Below are positions 22,823-32,751 of a DNA stretch of 64,000 bases, one piece after another; the stretch's first letter is position 1; each line of letters opens with the position of its first letter. The notes under the pieces were generated by a model, which was given only the letters and a program-made list of their open reading frames with translations, was not told where the DNA came from and did not search any database. The stretch is from assembly GCA_949751835.1 (NCBI GenBank), contig CATKHK010000068.1, positions 62,001 to 126,000 on the forward strand, in the 5' to 3' direction. Source of the stretch: Blepharisma japonicum. Taxonomy: Eukaryota; Ciliophora; Heterotrichea; Heterotrichida; Blepharismidae. Position numbers and translations under genes: made by a program.

Positions 22823-24055
22823 CTAATCTTCTCTGTCCATATCTAAATCCTTTTTCCTCTGCTTGCCATCATACGAGTAGCATGGGTTTGGTACGTTGTA
22901 AAATGGGCTTTCTGTATAGTTTGAAATTGCAGGAGAGCATGCTATGACTTTTTCTCTGAGCATGGTAACAACCTTTTCTGTAGAATGTCTGAGGTATTCT
23001 TTTGAGTTTTGATTTTCCATGTTACTAATAGATGGAACTAATGAAAAATCAGGACCATAGTAGCCTAAATATTCATCCCAGTCAGGAAGTTTTGGGTCTA
23101 ATTCATAGCCACAAGCAATAGCTGTTTCATATGCCCAGCATCTGCCTACATTTCTTAAAGTATATCCACCACCGCCTATCAGAAGTATTGGTTTTCCAAA
23201 CCTTTTTACGTACTCAACACAAGCTCCATGCCCTTTGATTGACAAGTTAAAACACCCAAGTCTATCTCCAGACAAAGAGTCAGCGCCAGATTGTAAGACA
23301 ATGACTTCAGGGTTATAGATTTCCATTACTGTGTCAATGACTGGCTTGAATATTGTTATATAGCTATCATCGTCCATTCCTTCATTTAAAGGCACATTAA
23401 CCGAATACCCATCTCCTACTCCATGGCCGGTATCATTGAAATTTCCAGTATCAGGGAAATAATTCCCAAATTTATGGAATGAACAAGTCATAACTCGATT
23501 TGTGGTATAAAAAGCTTCTTCTACCCCATCTCCATGATGAATATCTATATCAATATAAAGTACTCTATAATGGTTTTTTAAAAGTTCTAAAGCGCCTAAA
23601 ACACAGTCATTTATATAGCAAAAACCACTAGCTTCTTGCTGCTTTGCATGGTGAAGCCCGCCAGACCAATTTACAGCGATATGATTTCTCCCTTCATTGA
23701 TTGCGTTTGCGCCTATAATGCTGCCTGCTGCTGTAAGTTTGCAGTAGTCCCATAGCCCTTCAAAAACAGGACAGTCTTCTCCCATGTTAAAACCAATAAA
23801 AAGATCTAAGTAATCATTCAGATTTTCAGGAGTCACTGTTTTAAGGAAATCCAAATAATCTTCTGTATGAAAGTACGATATATCTTCTTCGATAGTAGGA
23901 GGTACTGAGCTGCCATCAATTACTTCTAATTGGTCAAGGACACCATAATTTTTCAGCAGGGAATTGCACATTCTGACTCTATGTGGCTTCATGGGGTGTC
24001 CAAGTCCGTAAATAAAGTTTCCTACTTCATCGTCAAAATAATAAAGCACTTTCAT
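22823..24055 (-). CDS. Class I histone deacetylase (RPD3/HDAC1-like)
   Basis: 410 residues, starting MKVLYYFDDEVGNFIYGLGH as class I HDACs do. Catalytic His135-His136 lie in SGGLHHAKQQEASGF. Zinc ligands Asp171 and His173 are in YIDIDIHHGDGVEEAFY, and the third Asp is in QSGADSLSGDRLGCF. GGGGYTLRNV near residue 300 is also intact. The enzyme removes acetyl groups from histone lysines in nuclear co-repressor complexes. The C-terminus is short compared with animal HDAC1 and ends KKDLDMDRED. Stop is TAG. It converges with the parvulin gene at 70 bp. Confidence 0.97.
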   Translation of the reverse strand: MKVLYYFDDEVGNFIYGLGHPMKPHRVRMCNSLLKNYGVLDQLEVIDGSSVPPTIEEDISYFHTEDYLDFLKTVTPENLNDYLDLFIGFNMGEDCPVFEGLWDYCKLTAAGSIIGANAINEGRNHIAVNWSGGLHHAKQQEASGFCYINDCVLGALELLKNHYRVLYIDIDIHHGDGVEEAFYTTNRVMTCSFHKFGNYFPDTGNFNDTGHGVGDGYSVNVPLNEGMDDDSYITIFKPVIDTVMEIYNPEVIVLQSGADSLSGDRLGCFNLSIKGHGACVEYVKRFGKPILLIGGGGYTLRNVGRCWAYETAIACGYELDPKLPDWDEYLGYYGPDFSLVPSISNMENQNSKEYLRHSTEKVVTMLREKVIACSPAISNYTESPFYNVPNPCYSYDGKQRKKDLDMDRED

Positions 24056-24818
24056 TTAATTTTAGCAAACCATTTTAATAGCTGGGAAAAATGGACTGCA
24101 ATATAAAGGAAATTTAAAAGTTTGATATTGGCGGAATAGAAAGGGTGATGTTTTAAGGATAAGAGGTTTTTTGGTATTTAAGTAAATTGGATAGGCAAAA
24201 ATGATGATAAATGAGATCAGAAGGATTAATATTTATTTAAAACAATTTTGTGAAAAATAAAAGCATGGGAATGCGGTGAGGAATATTATTAGCATTAAGG
24301 TCAATATTCATATCTAAAATATTATTTTTGAGGTTTAAATGATGACTATGAAAGCTATTTGCATATGAATAACTCTTTTATTTTATGAACTAATTGACAT
24401 AACTATTTCAAAATTAATTTCATTACAAAACATAATAACTGCATGCAGCATAGTTCATAGACAGAAATAAATATAGGATATATCATTTCCACCATCTTTC
24501 TATAGTGAAACTAGCTTATAAAGTAAAAATCAACTCAAAAGCTGTTCTGAAACCATCTGTTTGTGCACAAAATGCATTTACGTTATTATATCCTGTGTCA
24601 TTTCCTGGAAAAACTCTATTAAGCCAAAGAAAAGCCATTAAATCATCTTTCTCCAAACAAATAGGGATAGCCAGAAAATGGATAAACTCTAGAATAGTTG
24701 AGAAATTTCCCTAATGGAGCCAAAAATTCAGCTCAGAAACTTAACAAAAATTATTTCCCACTTAATTATAAACAAAAAGATTGTACGATTTAATATATAA
24801 TTACTTTACTCAAAATCA
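24056..24818. other. Intergenic, nothing firmly recognised
   Basis: About 760 bp, AT-rich. A 70-codon plus-strand frame at 24505-24714 has no ATG and is preceded by TAG with no fitting intron, so I do not annotate it. Confidence 0.5.
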
Positions 24819-25307
24819 CTAATCACTATTAGTCATCGGTGCAGCTTGAGTTTTCCCTATGAATCGTCCTTTAACTCTGATTCTCCTATCAGCAACCCGC
24901 TTTCTGCAGTCGTAGCTGATTTTTTTGCCCCATTGTCTCCTTTTCTTTTTCTCTTGGTATCTGAGAATTTTCAATTTTCTCTCTTCAGGACTTAAAGTGC
25001 CAATGCGTTTCATTGTGGTTGGTACCAGAATTTGAAAAGCAATTGGCAGTTTAGGAACCTCTACATTGACGTAGTCGTCTAAAATGTGAGGGCTGAGAGA
25101 AGAATTGAAAGAGGGTTCTCTGGGTTGGGATTTGCAATCGGAATCAAAGGGATCAAAGCTGAAATCATCGATGTTTGAGCACGTTGAAGAAGAGAGGAGA
25201 TCGACAAACGATGAAGATCTCTCTCTTTTTTCTATAAGGGATATGTCAAAATCCAGGAGATTTTGTTCAAATTCAGTTTGGTTTGCCTCCCACGCGGATA
25301 AGTACAT
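24819..25307 (-). CDS. CCT-motif protein
   Basis: 162 residues from ATG 25307 (MYLSAWEANQTEF), the only Met after an upstream TAA; stop TAG at 24819. The N-terminal 100 residues are acidic and Ser-rich (SSSFVDLLSSSTCSNIDDF). The C-terminal 55 residues form a CCT motif: SPEERKLKILRYQEKKKRRQ, then YDCRKRVADRRIRVKGRFIG. This is the domain of plant CONSTANS/TOC1 proteins, which binds DNA together with NF-Y subunits. There is no B-box or pseudo-receiver domain. A transcription factor role is a reasonable inference. Confidence 0.85.
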   Translation of the reverse strand: MYLSAWEANQTEFEQNLLDFDISLIEKRERSSSFVDLLSSSTCSNIDDFSFDPFDSDCKSQPREPSFNSSLSPHILDDYVNVEVPKLPIAFQILVPTTMKRIGTLSPEERKLKILRYQEKKKRRQWGKKISYDCRKRVADRRIRVKGRFIGKTQAAPMTNSD

Positions 25308-26043
25308 ATTTTTATCAGGCAACAATAGACAATATGCCAATATGAATGGATTAACGTTAGATTTAGATAGAGATTAGTTCTTGGAGAAAGAGAATTTTAA
25401 GTTTACTTTATTATGAAATAGGGTTAAATTTGATTCTATGGTGTATTTTTTTTCTTTGATTACTGACACTAGGTTAGAGAAAATTAGAGAGATTTATGAA
25501 GAAATTCCTTAGAATAAGTGATTGATTGAGAAAGATATATTTTAATTTATAAGGAGGCTCCTTGAAATTGCGTGAAACTATATAAAAGATAATTAAAATT
25601 TTATAAATTTTAATTGTATTTTTTTCTTATTTTTTATAACTAGAATTGCTTAGGACTGCCAAAATATTTCCAATGGCCTAGCTTTCTTAATTTTTCGTTC
25701 AATCCATATTTACTTCGGTATAGATTTTAATTTGCCCTGCCATATTAAACACTATTTGAGATCAAATTTTGATAAACTTGAAACTTAGAGAGAATTAAAG
25801 AATTTATAATAAGTAATTATCACTCAGATATCATTACAAATTAATACAGCCTAAAATATAATAATTATTTTTTTCATAATTTTGGGATGAATAAGGAAAA
25901 AGAAGCTGAGAGTAATTATAATTACTATTAATTAAGAAGGTATTTTACATTGAAATTTTGACAAAAAAGCAAAAATAAAATTAATTAAAATTCTAATAAA
26001 ATAAAAAAATAGAATTTTCTTGCAATTTAATTATGAAAACTCA
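25308..26043. other. Intergenic, nothing recognised
   Basis: About 735 bp, extremely AT-rich with poly-A/T runs; no frame of note and no clear hairpin. Confidence 0.6.
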
Positions 26044-26901
26044 CTACTCTTCTTCTTTTTTATTTCCCAATGACTTCTCAAAGCTTTCCATCAAAATTAG
26101 CGTTTTATGTTTTTTGTTTCTTTTTTTCTCAGCTTTAAACTCATGCTCCATCATATAATAATCCTGCTCTTTCCTACTCATCCTTGCCAGCCCTGCCCTT
26201 AAGCTAGCTCTTGGAATTCTATGCAAATGTTCCTCTAGAAATGCCCTTAGCATGGCTTTTCTTTTTTTCCCAACCTGCCTCATTACTTGTCCAATCGCAT
26301 TTTGAATTTCTTTTTCTTCACAATTATCTAGCAGCAGTCTGCATACTTCTAATGCTAGCGGAGCTTTATTTTTATCAATTGCACATTTTCTTATCGCAAG
26401 TGCGGAAGCTCTTCTTATATTTGGATGCGGATCTTTTGCTCAATTTATGATTAAAGCAATTCAGCTTTGTTTATCATTTATAAATGGCATTAAACAATAT
26501 TCACAAAAATCAACCAGCGAATCTTTATCGAATAAACCTGTCTCTATTCAATTTTTAAAGATATTTAAATTAGAAGTATCGTCAGAAATTTCATGATAAT
26601 GATACATCATGTAAAAAATTGAACCCATTTGAAGGCTTCGTTCTGGAACATTGAGAAAAATATATGGAAGAAAGTTCATTACCTCTTGTACTGATCATTG
26701 AGAAGTTTTTGCAAGAAGAGATCGAGCTACTTTCCTTAAATAAATGCCATTAAGTTTTTCATAATAAAGAGCAGGGTCGTGATAGATTTGGGTAGGAGGG
26801 TGATTTTTAGGGAGAAAGCGAGTAAGTTTTTTATTGAATTTTGTTATAAAAAAGTCACGGGCGGATGGGTAATCTTTAATATTGTCTTGAGTTTTATTCA
26901 T
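26044..26901 (-). CDS. AlkD-like DNA alkylation repair protein (HEAT-like)
   Basis: 285 residues from MNKTQDNIKDYPSARDFF (26901) to TAG, with four TGA-encoded Trp. The frame is open to 26985, but that extension would overlap the divergent gene. The family core is W-x-E/GLFDKDSLVDFCEY, then LIINWAKDPHPNIRRASALA and AIGQVMRQVGKKRKAMLRAF, matching PF08713 (AlkC/AlkD). These are all-helical proteins that excise alkylated purines, using Trp, Asp and Arg at the cleft; an Asp in DSLVDF and Arg-Arg in NIRRA are present. The last 40 residues are a Lys/Glu helix. The role is probably base-excision repair in the nucleus. Confidence 0.78.
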
Positions 26902-26953
26902 GGTAATTATAGGGGGCATTTTTATTATAAGAAATTTTGGGGGCTTATAATTA

Positions 26954-27568
26954 ATGAGAGATATAGCTATTATCGCCCTTCTCAAAGGAGTCCCACAAAC
27001 AGCTGCTAAATTCGGCTATGAAGAAGATAAAATTAAATCATGAATTGGAAATTTAAACGATGATCCATTTTTTGCTGCAATTAGAAAATTAATATGGGAA
27101 TGCCTATGCAAATCTGGCATAGAAGTTACTTCAACAACTTTTAAACTTTCTCTTAATTCTTTGCAGATTTTTAAAAAGCATTATGAGGCAAATATTGATA
27201 TAAATGATTTATTGCTTAAAGAAGGAGAAGAAAATAAAATAAGCAGGGTATCTGCTGAAGAAAGCAAAAAAGTCGAAGAAAATAAAAATCAGGAACTTGA
27301 CGAGACAAATATCACTAAAAATAATGAAGAAAATGCAGAGGAGCTTATAGAAGAAAATTTTGAAAGAAATAAAATTGAAAATGAAGAAAACGCTGATATG
27401 GAAATAGAAGAGGTAGAGGATAAAAAAGAAATTAGCGAAAATCCTGCATGGTTTGAAGAGGATGAAGAAGAATTCAATAATGTGGGGTTAACTGAAAAAG
27501 ATAAAATTGGGATGGAGAAAATGGATATAGGAGAAGCTCTGGATGAAGTAGATTCTGACTATGAATAA
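26954..27568 (+). CDS. Hypothetical protein with HTH-like N-terminus and acidic tail
   Basis: 204 residues from ATG 26954; one TGA is Trp in SWIGNLNDD. Residues 1-35 (IALLKGVPQTAAKFGYEEDK) have the spacing of a helix-turn-helix with the sharp turn at G. Residues 35-90 are mixed. From about residue 95 to the end the protein is a Glu/Asn/Lys low-complexity stretch (EENAEELIEENFERNKIENE) ending MDIGEALDEVDSDYE. I do not recognise a family. Its start lies 52 bp from the divergent AlkD-like gene, suggesting a shared promoter. Confidence 0.6.
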
Positions 27569-27955
27569 ATTTTAATAAATTAATTAAATATGATAATCAA
27601 AATAATATGAAGTTTTATTTAAATGAGAAGAAATCATAATCCTAAATGAAATTTAAGCTTGTAAAAATATATTTGTTGCCTTTTAAATTAGCTTAAAGAA
27701 TTACTCATTTAAATTGAATACCAGTAAGCAAGCATTTCTGACTCAATACGCTAAAATTTTATATATAGCAATTTTTGTAAATAATGAGTAAAAATGAAAT
27801 TAATGCTTATTGTTGATATTCAGAGTTTTTAACAAAGAGTGAACGATGATCTTATTGAAACAATAAAAATTTACCCAAAACTGCCAGAAAAAAAAACCTT
27901 ATAAATGGAGTTATTTATAAACAATGTTTTAATTATTAAGTAGCTTGGATTCTTA
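27569..27955. other. Intergenic; one doubtful small frame
   Basis: AT-rich. The frame from ATG 27784 to TAA 27939 encodes 51 residues (MSKNEINAYCWYSEFLTKSE...) but four Trp come from TGA, which is expected by chance in AT-rich DNA. Not convincing as a gene. Confidence 0.3.
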
Positions 27956-28354
27956 TTAAGGAAGTCACGAAATAGTATTAAGTAGTTGAATAATTTGGTC
28001 ATGAGGTCTCGATAAATGGTTTCTTAGGTGGTGCATTGATGAGTATTGCTTATTACAGCCCAGCATAGGGCATCTGAATTTTTGGCGATCATGAACCATT
28101 TTGTGGTGATAAGACCTTGCGCTTGATGATGAAAAAGCTTTATCGCAGCCTCTCTCACATTGGTAAGGCTTTTCCAAAGAATGCTTGCTATTGCGATGTC
28201 TTTCCAGTTGTTCTTTTGTTGCAAATTGTTTTCCACAATCGCAATCAAATGGTCTATAACCTTGATGAACGACTTTTATGTGTCTCTCTAAGGAATAACG
28301 GTGCTTAATAATTTGGTGACAATATTCGCATTCATATCTGTCATCCTTATCCAT
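27956..28354 (-). CDS. C2H2 zinc-finger protein, four fingers
   Basis: 132 residues; a TGA near the 3' end is Trp and the true stop is TAA at 27956. Four fingers follow one another: ECEYCHQIIKHRYSLERHIKVVH in two parts, FDCDCGKQFATKEQLERHRNSKH-type, YQCERGCDKAFSSSSARSYH and FRCPMLGCNKQYSSMHHLRN. Spacing between fingers is short, as in DNA-binding arrays. TFIIIA-like CX4C variants occur in fingers 3 and 4. No other domain is present. Likely a nucleic-acid-binding protein; the target is unknown. Confidence 0.88.
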
Positions 28355-28829
28355 ATTTTTGCAGAGTAGTAAATAACTTCAAAACTTCCCAATATGCAAG
28401 TTTAATAAAGAAAATTAGTCAAAATAAGTATCATAATAATCAATAAAAATATAAAATTAGACCGCAAAATATTGTTATTTCAAAAATGAAAGACTAAGAT
28501 TTAAAATTATAAGTTCATTATATACATTGTTAAATTCGGCAATCAGCTTCAAAATTTTAGACATAATTAAATATTTGCTTTCTTTTCTATGAATATATTT
28601 GATTGTACAATAAATATTTATTTTCTTCATATTTTATAATCTTTCAATTTTCGAATTTATTTGAAAATATCAATAAATTGCAATTTTGCATTTTCAACAC
28701 TGATTAATCTATTTTTTCAACAGGATCATAAAATCTCCATTTAAATTTGAATTAAGTCTTTCTAATGCCAATTTTTGCTATTTAAATTTAAATATTTTTA
28801 TTTTATCATTACGTAAATAAAACTCTCTT
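28355..28829. other. Intergenic, nothing recognised
   Basis: About 475 bp of AT-rich DNA with many stops in every frame. Confidence 0.6.
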
Positions 28830-29360
28830 TTAAGCCAGCCTAAAACTTTTAACACCCTCTCTAATAGCTAAAGCATTTTTCCTGCTTTCCCATATCAAAT
28901 TCTTCTGTGTCCACTTCCAGCACAACCCAAAGCATCTTTTTACAGACATTCTATTACTTACGTCAACAGTCATAAATTTAACCCCCATTTCATCAGCAAT
29001 TTTTTTACCGTTAAAAACCTTTTCATTTCCTCTAACTGATGCTACGATTGCACAGCCAAATGTGTGCTTACTGATTTTCCTTAAAATATTTATTAAATTT
29101 TGAGCATAATATAAAGACTCTGGTCTTGTCGGATCATAAATAATTAATACTGAGGAAAATATAAGACCGTTAAGAATATCTCGGCTTTCAATTATTTCTA
29201 GTGTTTTTGAAGGAGACGGATAAGAGATAGTATATTTATATTGTTTTGGCTGAGTTGTTGGAATATATGAAGTGGAGATAAAAGAATAGAGATATTGGGT
29301 TATAAAAGCAGTTTTCCCAGAAAGAGGGTCGCCTAAAATCAAACATCGAGAGGAAGCCAT
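28830..29360 (-). CDS. Ras/Rab-like protein with degenerate GTP-binding motifs
   Basis: 176 residues from MASSRCLILGDPLSGKT, an intact P-loop. The rest follows the Ras fold pattern: an effector-like TSYIPTTQ, strand KTLEIIES, and VLIIYDPTRPESLYYA in place of the usual VYDxTxxxSF. However, the switch II DxxG is absent (ESRDILNG), NKxD is replaced by VASVRGN, and the ETSA motif is TVDVSN. No C-terminal cysteine is present, so it is not prenylated. It may be a divergent small GTPase or a non-hydrolysing pseudo-GTPase; ciliary small GTPase-like proteins (IFT22/RABL type) show similar loss. No closer assignment is possible. Confidence 0.7.
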   Translation of the reverse strand: MASSRCLILGDPLSGKTAFITQYLYSFISTSYIPTTQPKQYKYTISYPSPSKTLEIIESRDILNGLIFSSVLIIYDPTRPESLYYAQNLINILRKISKHTFGCAIVASVRGNEKVFNGKKIADEMGVKFMTVDVSNRMSVKRCFGLCWKWTQKNLIWESRKNALAIREGVKSFRLA

Positions 29361-29668
29361 TTTATTTTGTAATATAAGTTAAGACTACCTTGATAAGCTG
29401 GTGGAGAGATATTTCAAAATTTTTGACTCTAATTCCACTCATATAAGTATAGTCGCTTATATTTATGCTAAAAGCATTTCATTTAAAATTCTAAAATTGC
29501 CCATAGCATTTTATAGCAATTGATTAAGATGCATAAAAGCATTAACTTTTGATGGATCAAAAACCAGAAGAGTTTTAAGCCATAAGTACGATGAGTTTAT
29601 AAATTAATTGTCTATTCATAATAAAAGAAATGACTTTTTACTAATAATTCTCATAATTTGATTCAAAT
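29361..29668. other. Intergenic between divergent genes
   Basis: About 310 bp, AT-rich, holding the presumed promoters of the pseudo-GTPase and the AMPK gene; no clear motif. Confidence 0.5.
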
Positions 29669-31295
29669 ATGTAAGATTTTACACAGGTCAAATGGAAAAG
29701 ACTCTCAATTCGAATCGCCCGGGAGATCTCGTTCAATAGGTCATTATATACTTGGGAAAACGATAGGTCAAGGCACATTTGGAAAAGTCAAAATTGGCAC
29801 TCATATCTTAACGGGAGAAAAAGTGGCAATTAAGATCCTCGAAAAAGCGAAAATTTCAGATAAAAATGATGTGGAGAGAGTTGCTAGAGAAATTCATATA
29901 TTAAAGCTTTTAAGGCATCCTAATATTGTGCAGCTTTATGAAATTATTGAAACTCCGAAACTTTTATATCTGATCATGGAATTTGCAAGTGGCGGAGAGC
30001 TTTTTGATTTCATAGTCGCACACAATAGGGTCGAAGAATATGAAGCTTGTGTACTATTCCAACAAATCCTAGCAGGAGTTGAATATCTTCACAAAATAAA
30101 CGTTGTTCATCGTGATTTAAAGCCAGAGAACTTACTTCTTGATAAGAAAAATCAAATAAAACTAGCCGATTTTGGGCTATCAAATACTTATAAGCCTGGT
30201 CAGCTGTTAAAAACAGCCTGTGGAAGCCCTTGTTATGCTGCCCCAGAAATGATAGCTGGGAAGCGATATAAAGGCTCTCAAGTAGACATATGGAGCTGTG
30301 GAGTAATTTTATATACGTTAGTATGCGGTTATTTGCCTTTTGATGACAAAAATACAACTCAGCTCTACAAAAAAATCTTAGGCGGAGACTACAAATGCCC
30401 GAATTTTATTTCTGAACCTGTAAGAGATTTGATTGGTAAAATTTTAAACGTTGATCCAGAAGTCCGTTATAATATTGATCAGGTAAAACAGCATCCTTGA
30501 TATAGAATGGCTCGACAAGAAATTCCTATTGGAATTATTATTGGCTTTGATAGAATTTTAATAGATGATGAAATGCTAGAAAGCCTTAATCAATTTGGTT
30601 TCAACATAAGTCAAGCCAGAAAATACATTGAAAGCAACAAGCATAATAACCTGACGACCACTTACTATTTATTGCTAAATAAGCATGGAGAAGGAAGAAT
30701 TAAGCCTCTACAGCCTAAAATTCCTATCCCAAGAATCTCTATAGAGCAAATTCCAGGAAACATTACAGAGCGTTCCAGAACACCTAACAGTGATCGAAAT
30801 TCAATTGAGCTAAAACGCCCAAACACAACAAGACCTTCTATAGGTGCCCACAATAGAAAGGTTTCTCAAATCACAGAAACCCGCAAAGTGACTACACCAA
30901 AAGAAACTTTCAAATCAGTTTCCCCTACTTCACATAGGCCAAACGCATCACCAAAACCCACAATTTACAGCCGGCTCCAAAATAAAGAAAATCCACCAAA
31001 AATAAGGCCAGTCATAAAAGTTCATAAAGGTCCTTTTAATGTCAGCTGTACTAGTGTAAAATCTTATGATGATATCATAAAAATTGTTGGAAATGCACTA
31101 GAGATAAATGATGTTGCCTTTAAACAAGGAAATTTAGGGAATTTTGAATGTGAAAAGAGCAAGGTTAAGTTTGGAGTTGAAATTAATAGTGTTGAAGGTT
31201 ATTCAAAACTATTAGTTGTGAAGTTTGTGAAAATTAATAATGGGGTTGGCTATGAAAGTATATGTGAAGAAATTTTAAGTTCAATGAATTTGTAG
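29669..31295 (+). CDS. SNF1: AMPK/SNF1 catalytic alpha subunit
   Basis: 536 residues once a 16-nt intron (29671-29686) is removed. The only in-frame start is then AT|G, with the codon split by the intron: AT at 29669-29670 and G at 29687. The kinase domain (about 20-275) has GQGTFGKV, Lys50, HRDLKPEN (Asp144), DFG Asp162 and activation-loop Thr177 in LKTACGSPCYAAPE, the LKB1-type site. The Trp after QVKQHP is TGA. A UBA-like autoinhibitory segment follows (EMLESLNQFGFNISQARKYI), then a Ser/Pro-rich linker and a C-terminal KA1-like region. AMPK senses low energy and opposes TOR, whose gene is in the same window. Confidence 0.94.
29671..29686 (+). other. 16-nt intron splitting the AMPK start codon
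   Basis: GTAAGATTTTACACAG, A six bases from the 3' end. Upstream in-frame codons run into TAA with no ATG, so initiation depends on splicing. Confidence 0.8.
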
Positions 31296-31415
31296 CTGAA
31301 ATTATAAATAAATAAAATGTGTGGAGATTTCATGTTAATAGATATACAATCCAAAATTGATCTTGCATATTTAATATTTTTTTAAAAATTGATGATTATT
31401 TAATTACATAGGAAA

Positions 31416-32567
31416 TTAAAATAAGGTGCATTTAATGCATTTCGGGCTTTCCACGATTATTTGAGATTTCAGGTCTATATCTTCATTTTGGCTTTGTCTG
31501 TGCTTAATGAAAGACTTTTTAACGTTTTCAATATAATTTTCGGGTTCCATTTTTACTATAATTTCAGGTCCTTCATAATAATCATTTTTTGCCTTCTTAT
31601 TGTCCTCTTCTTCATCGCTAATAAAAGTTTCTTGAGTCTGCTTATTTTCATTATTCTCAAAAAGATTTATGGAATTTGATTTTTTTTCATTTAAATCATT
31701 TTCCAGCTTCTCAATTTCTTTTTCTTTTTCCAAATTCGATTTAACAGTTGAATTCAGCTGCGTCAAAAGTTCATTATTTTTTTCCTGAATTTCTTTTTTT
31801 TGTTTTGATGACTCTTCTATAATTTCTTGCATTTTTGCTTTTTCTTCATGATTATTAGTAGAGCTTGATTCTTGATCAGCTTTTCTTAATAGTAAAATCT
31901 TTAAGGACACTAATTCTTCAAATTTTTGTTTAAATTCAGATAGCTCATTCCGGCTAATTTCATAATTTTTTTTTTCTTCATTTTTTTGATTTTCAAATTC
32001 CTCTATGACTTTTAAGTCAATATTTTGCTTTTCTTTAGCATAATTTAGTTTAATTTCTAGTTCTTTTTGTTTTTTTAATAATTCTTCTTTATTTTTTTGA
32101 GCTGTGTTTTGCTTTTGTAACAATTGATCTATTTGGGCATCATAATCCGACTGACTATTTTCTAAATCTTCTTCTAAAGTTTTTCTTTCCTTAGAAAATT
32201 TTTCTCGGTTTTCTATTTCTTTATTTATTCTTAACTTTAATTCTGATATTTCTTGCCGATATTTTCTATATTCACTATGAAAATCTGTTATTAAAATTCT
32301 CTGGCTGCAAGTTATGCACATTTTTTCTAATTTTGAGGTTTCTGGGTGCATAGCTTGTTTAGTGATGCATTTGGCACAGACACCTCTATAGCAAAACATG
32401 CAGGAATTTTTTTGTGAATGAGAAATTCCAGGGATATTTAAGGACATTTGGCAGACTTTACACTGGGTGTCAAGTTTCCATTGTTCCCGATCTGAAGGAA
32501 GCTCGACCGAGATGTCTTGATCAGAGACTTCTGAAACTTCACTACTGGAAAATGATGAATAAGCCAT
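31416..32567 (-). CDS. FYVE-like zinc finger plus long coiled coil
   Basis: 383 residues. After an acidic start, residues 30-95 hold eight Cys in the FYVE/PHD-like order: CKVCQMSL, SCMFCYRGVCAKC and MCITCSQRIL. The spacing matches FYVE or rabphilin zinc fingers, but the RRHHCR phosphoinositide motif is missing (the segment reads KNSCMFCYRGVC). Residues about 100-310 are a Lys/Glu/Gln coiled coil. The protein ends ESPKCIKCTLF. It resembles FYVE-domain effector proteins such as Rab-associated tethers. PI3P binding is uncertain; a structural zinc finger for dimerisation or Rab binding is as likely. Confidence 0.75.
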   Translation of the reverse strand: MAYSSFSSSEVSEVSDQDISVELPSDREQWKLDTQCKVCQMSLNIPGISHSQKNSCMFCYRGVCAKCITKQAMHPETSKLEKMCITCSQRILITDFHSEYRKYRQEISELKLRINKEIENREKFSKERKTLEEDLENSQSDYDAQIDQLLQKQNTAQKNKEELLKKQKELEIKLNYAKEKQNIDLKVIEEFENQKNEEKKNYEISRNELSEFKQKFEELVSLKILLLRKADQESSSTNNHEEKAKMQEIIEESSKQKKEIQEKNNELLTQLNSTVKSNLEKEKEIEKLENDLNEKKSNSINLFENNENKQTQETFISDEEEDNKKAKNDYYEGPEIIVKMEPENYIENVKKSFIKHRQSQNEDIDLKSQIIVESPKCIKCTLF

Positions 32568-32751
32568 TTATATAATTATTCATTGATAAATTGTCTAATA
32601 AATTCAACGAACTTAATAAAAAATTATGAATAATTCATTCTTTAAATGATATTAGCTTCTTATATTTTAAAGAAATAATATAAGCCCAAACTAAAATAAT
32701 GACTTGGTAAATGACAAAATTTTTGCTAAAAAATAAAGATTCAGTTGATAT

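Noticed and set aside
24505-24714. Plus-strand frame of about 70 codons
   Set aside because: No ATG, preceded by TAG, no fitting intron and no recognised motif.
27784-27939. Small frame MSKNEINAYCWYSEF...
   Set aside because: Four Trp from TGA in 51 codons is typical of non-coding AT-rich DNA read with TGA open.
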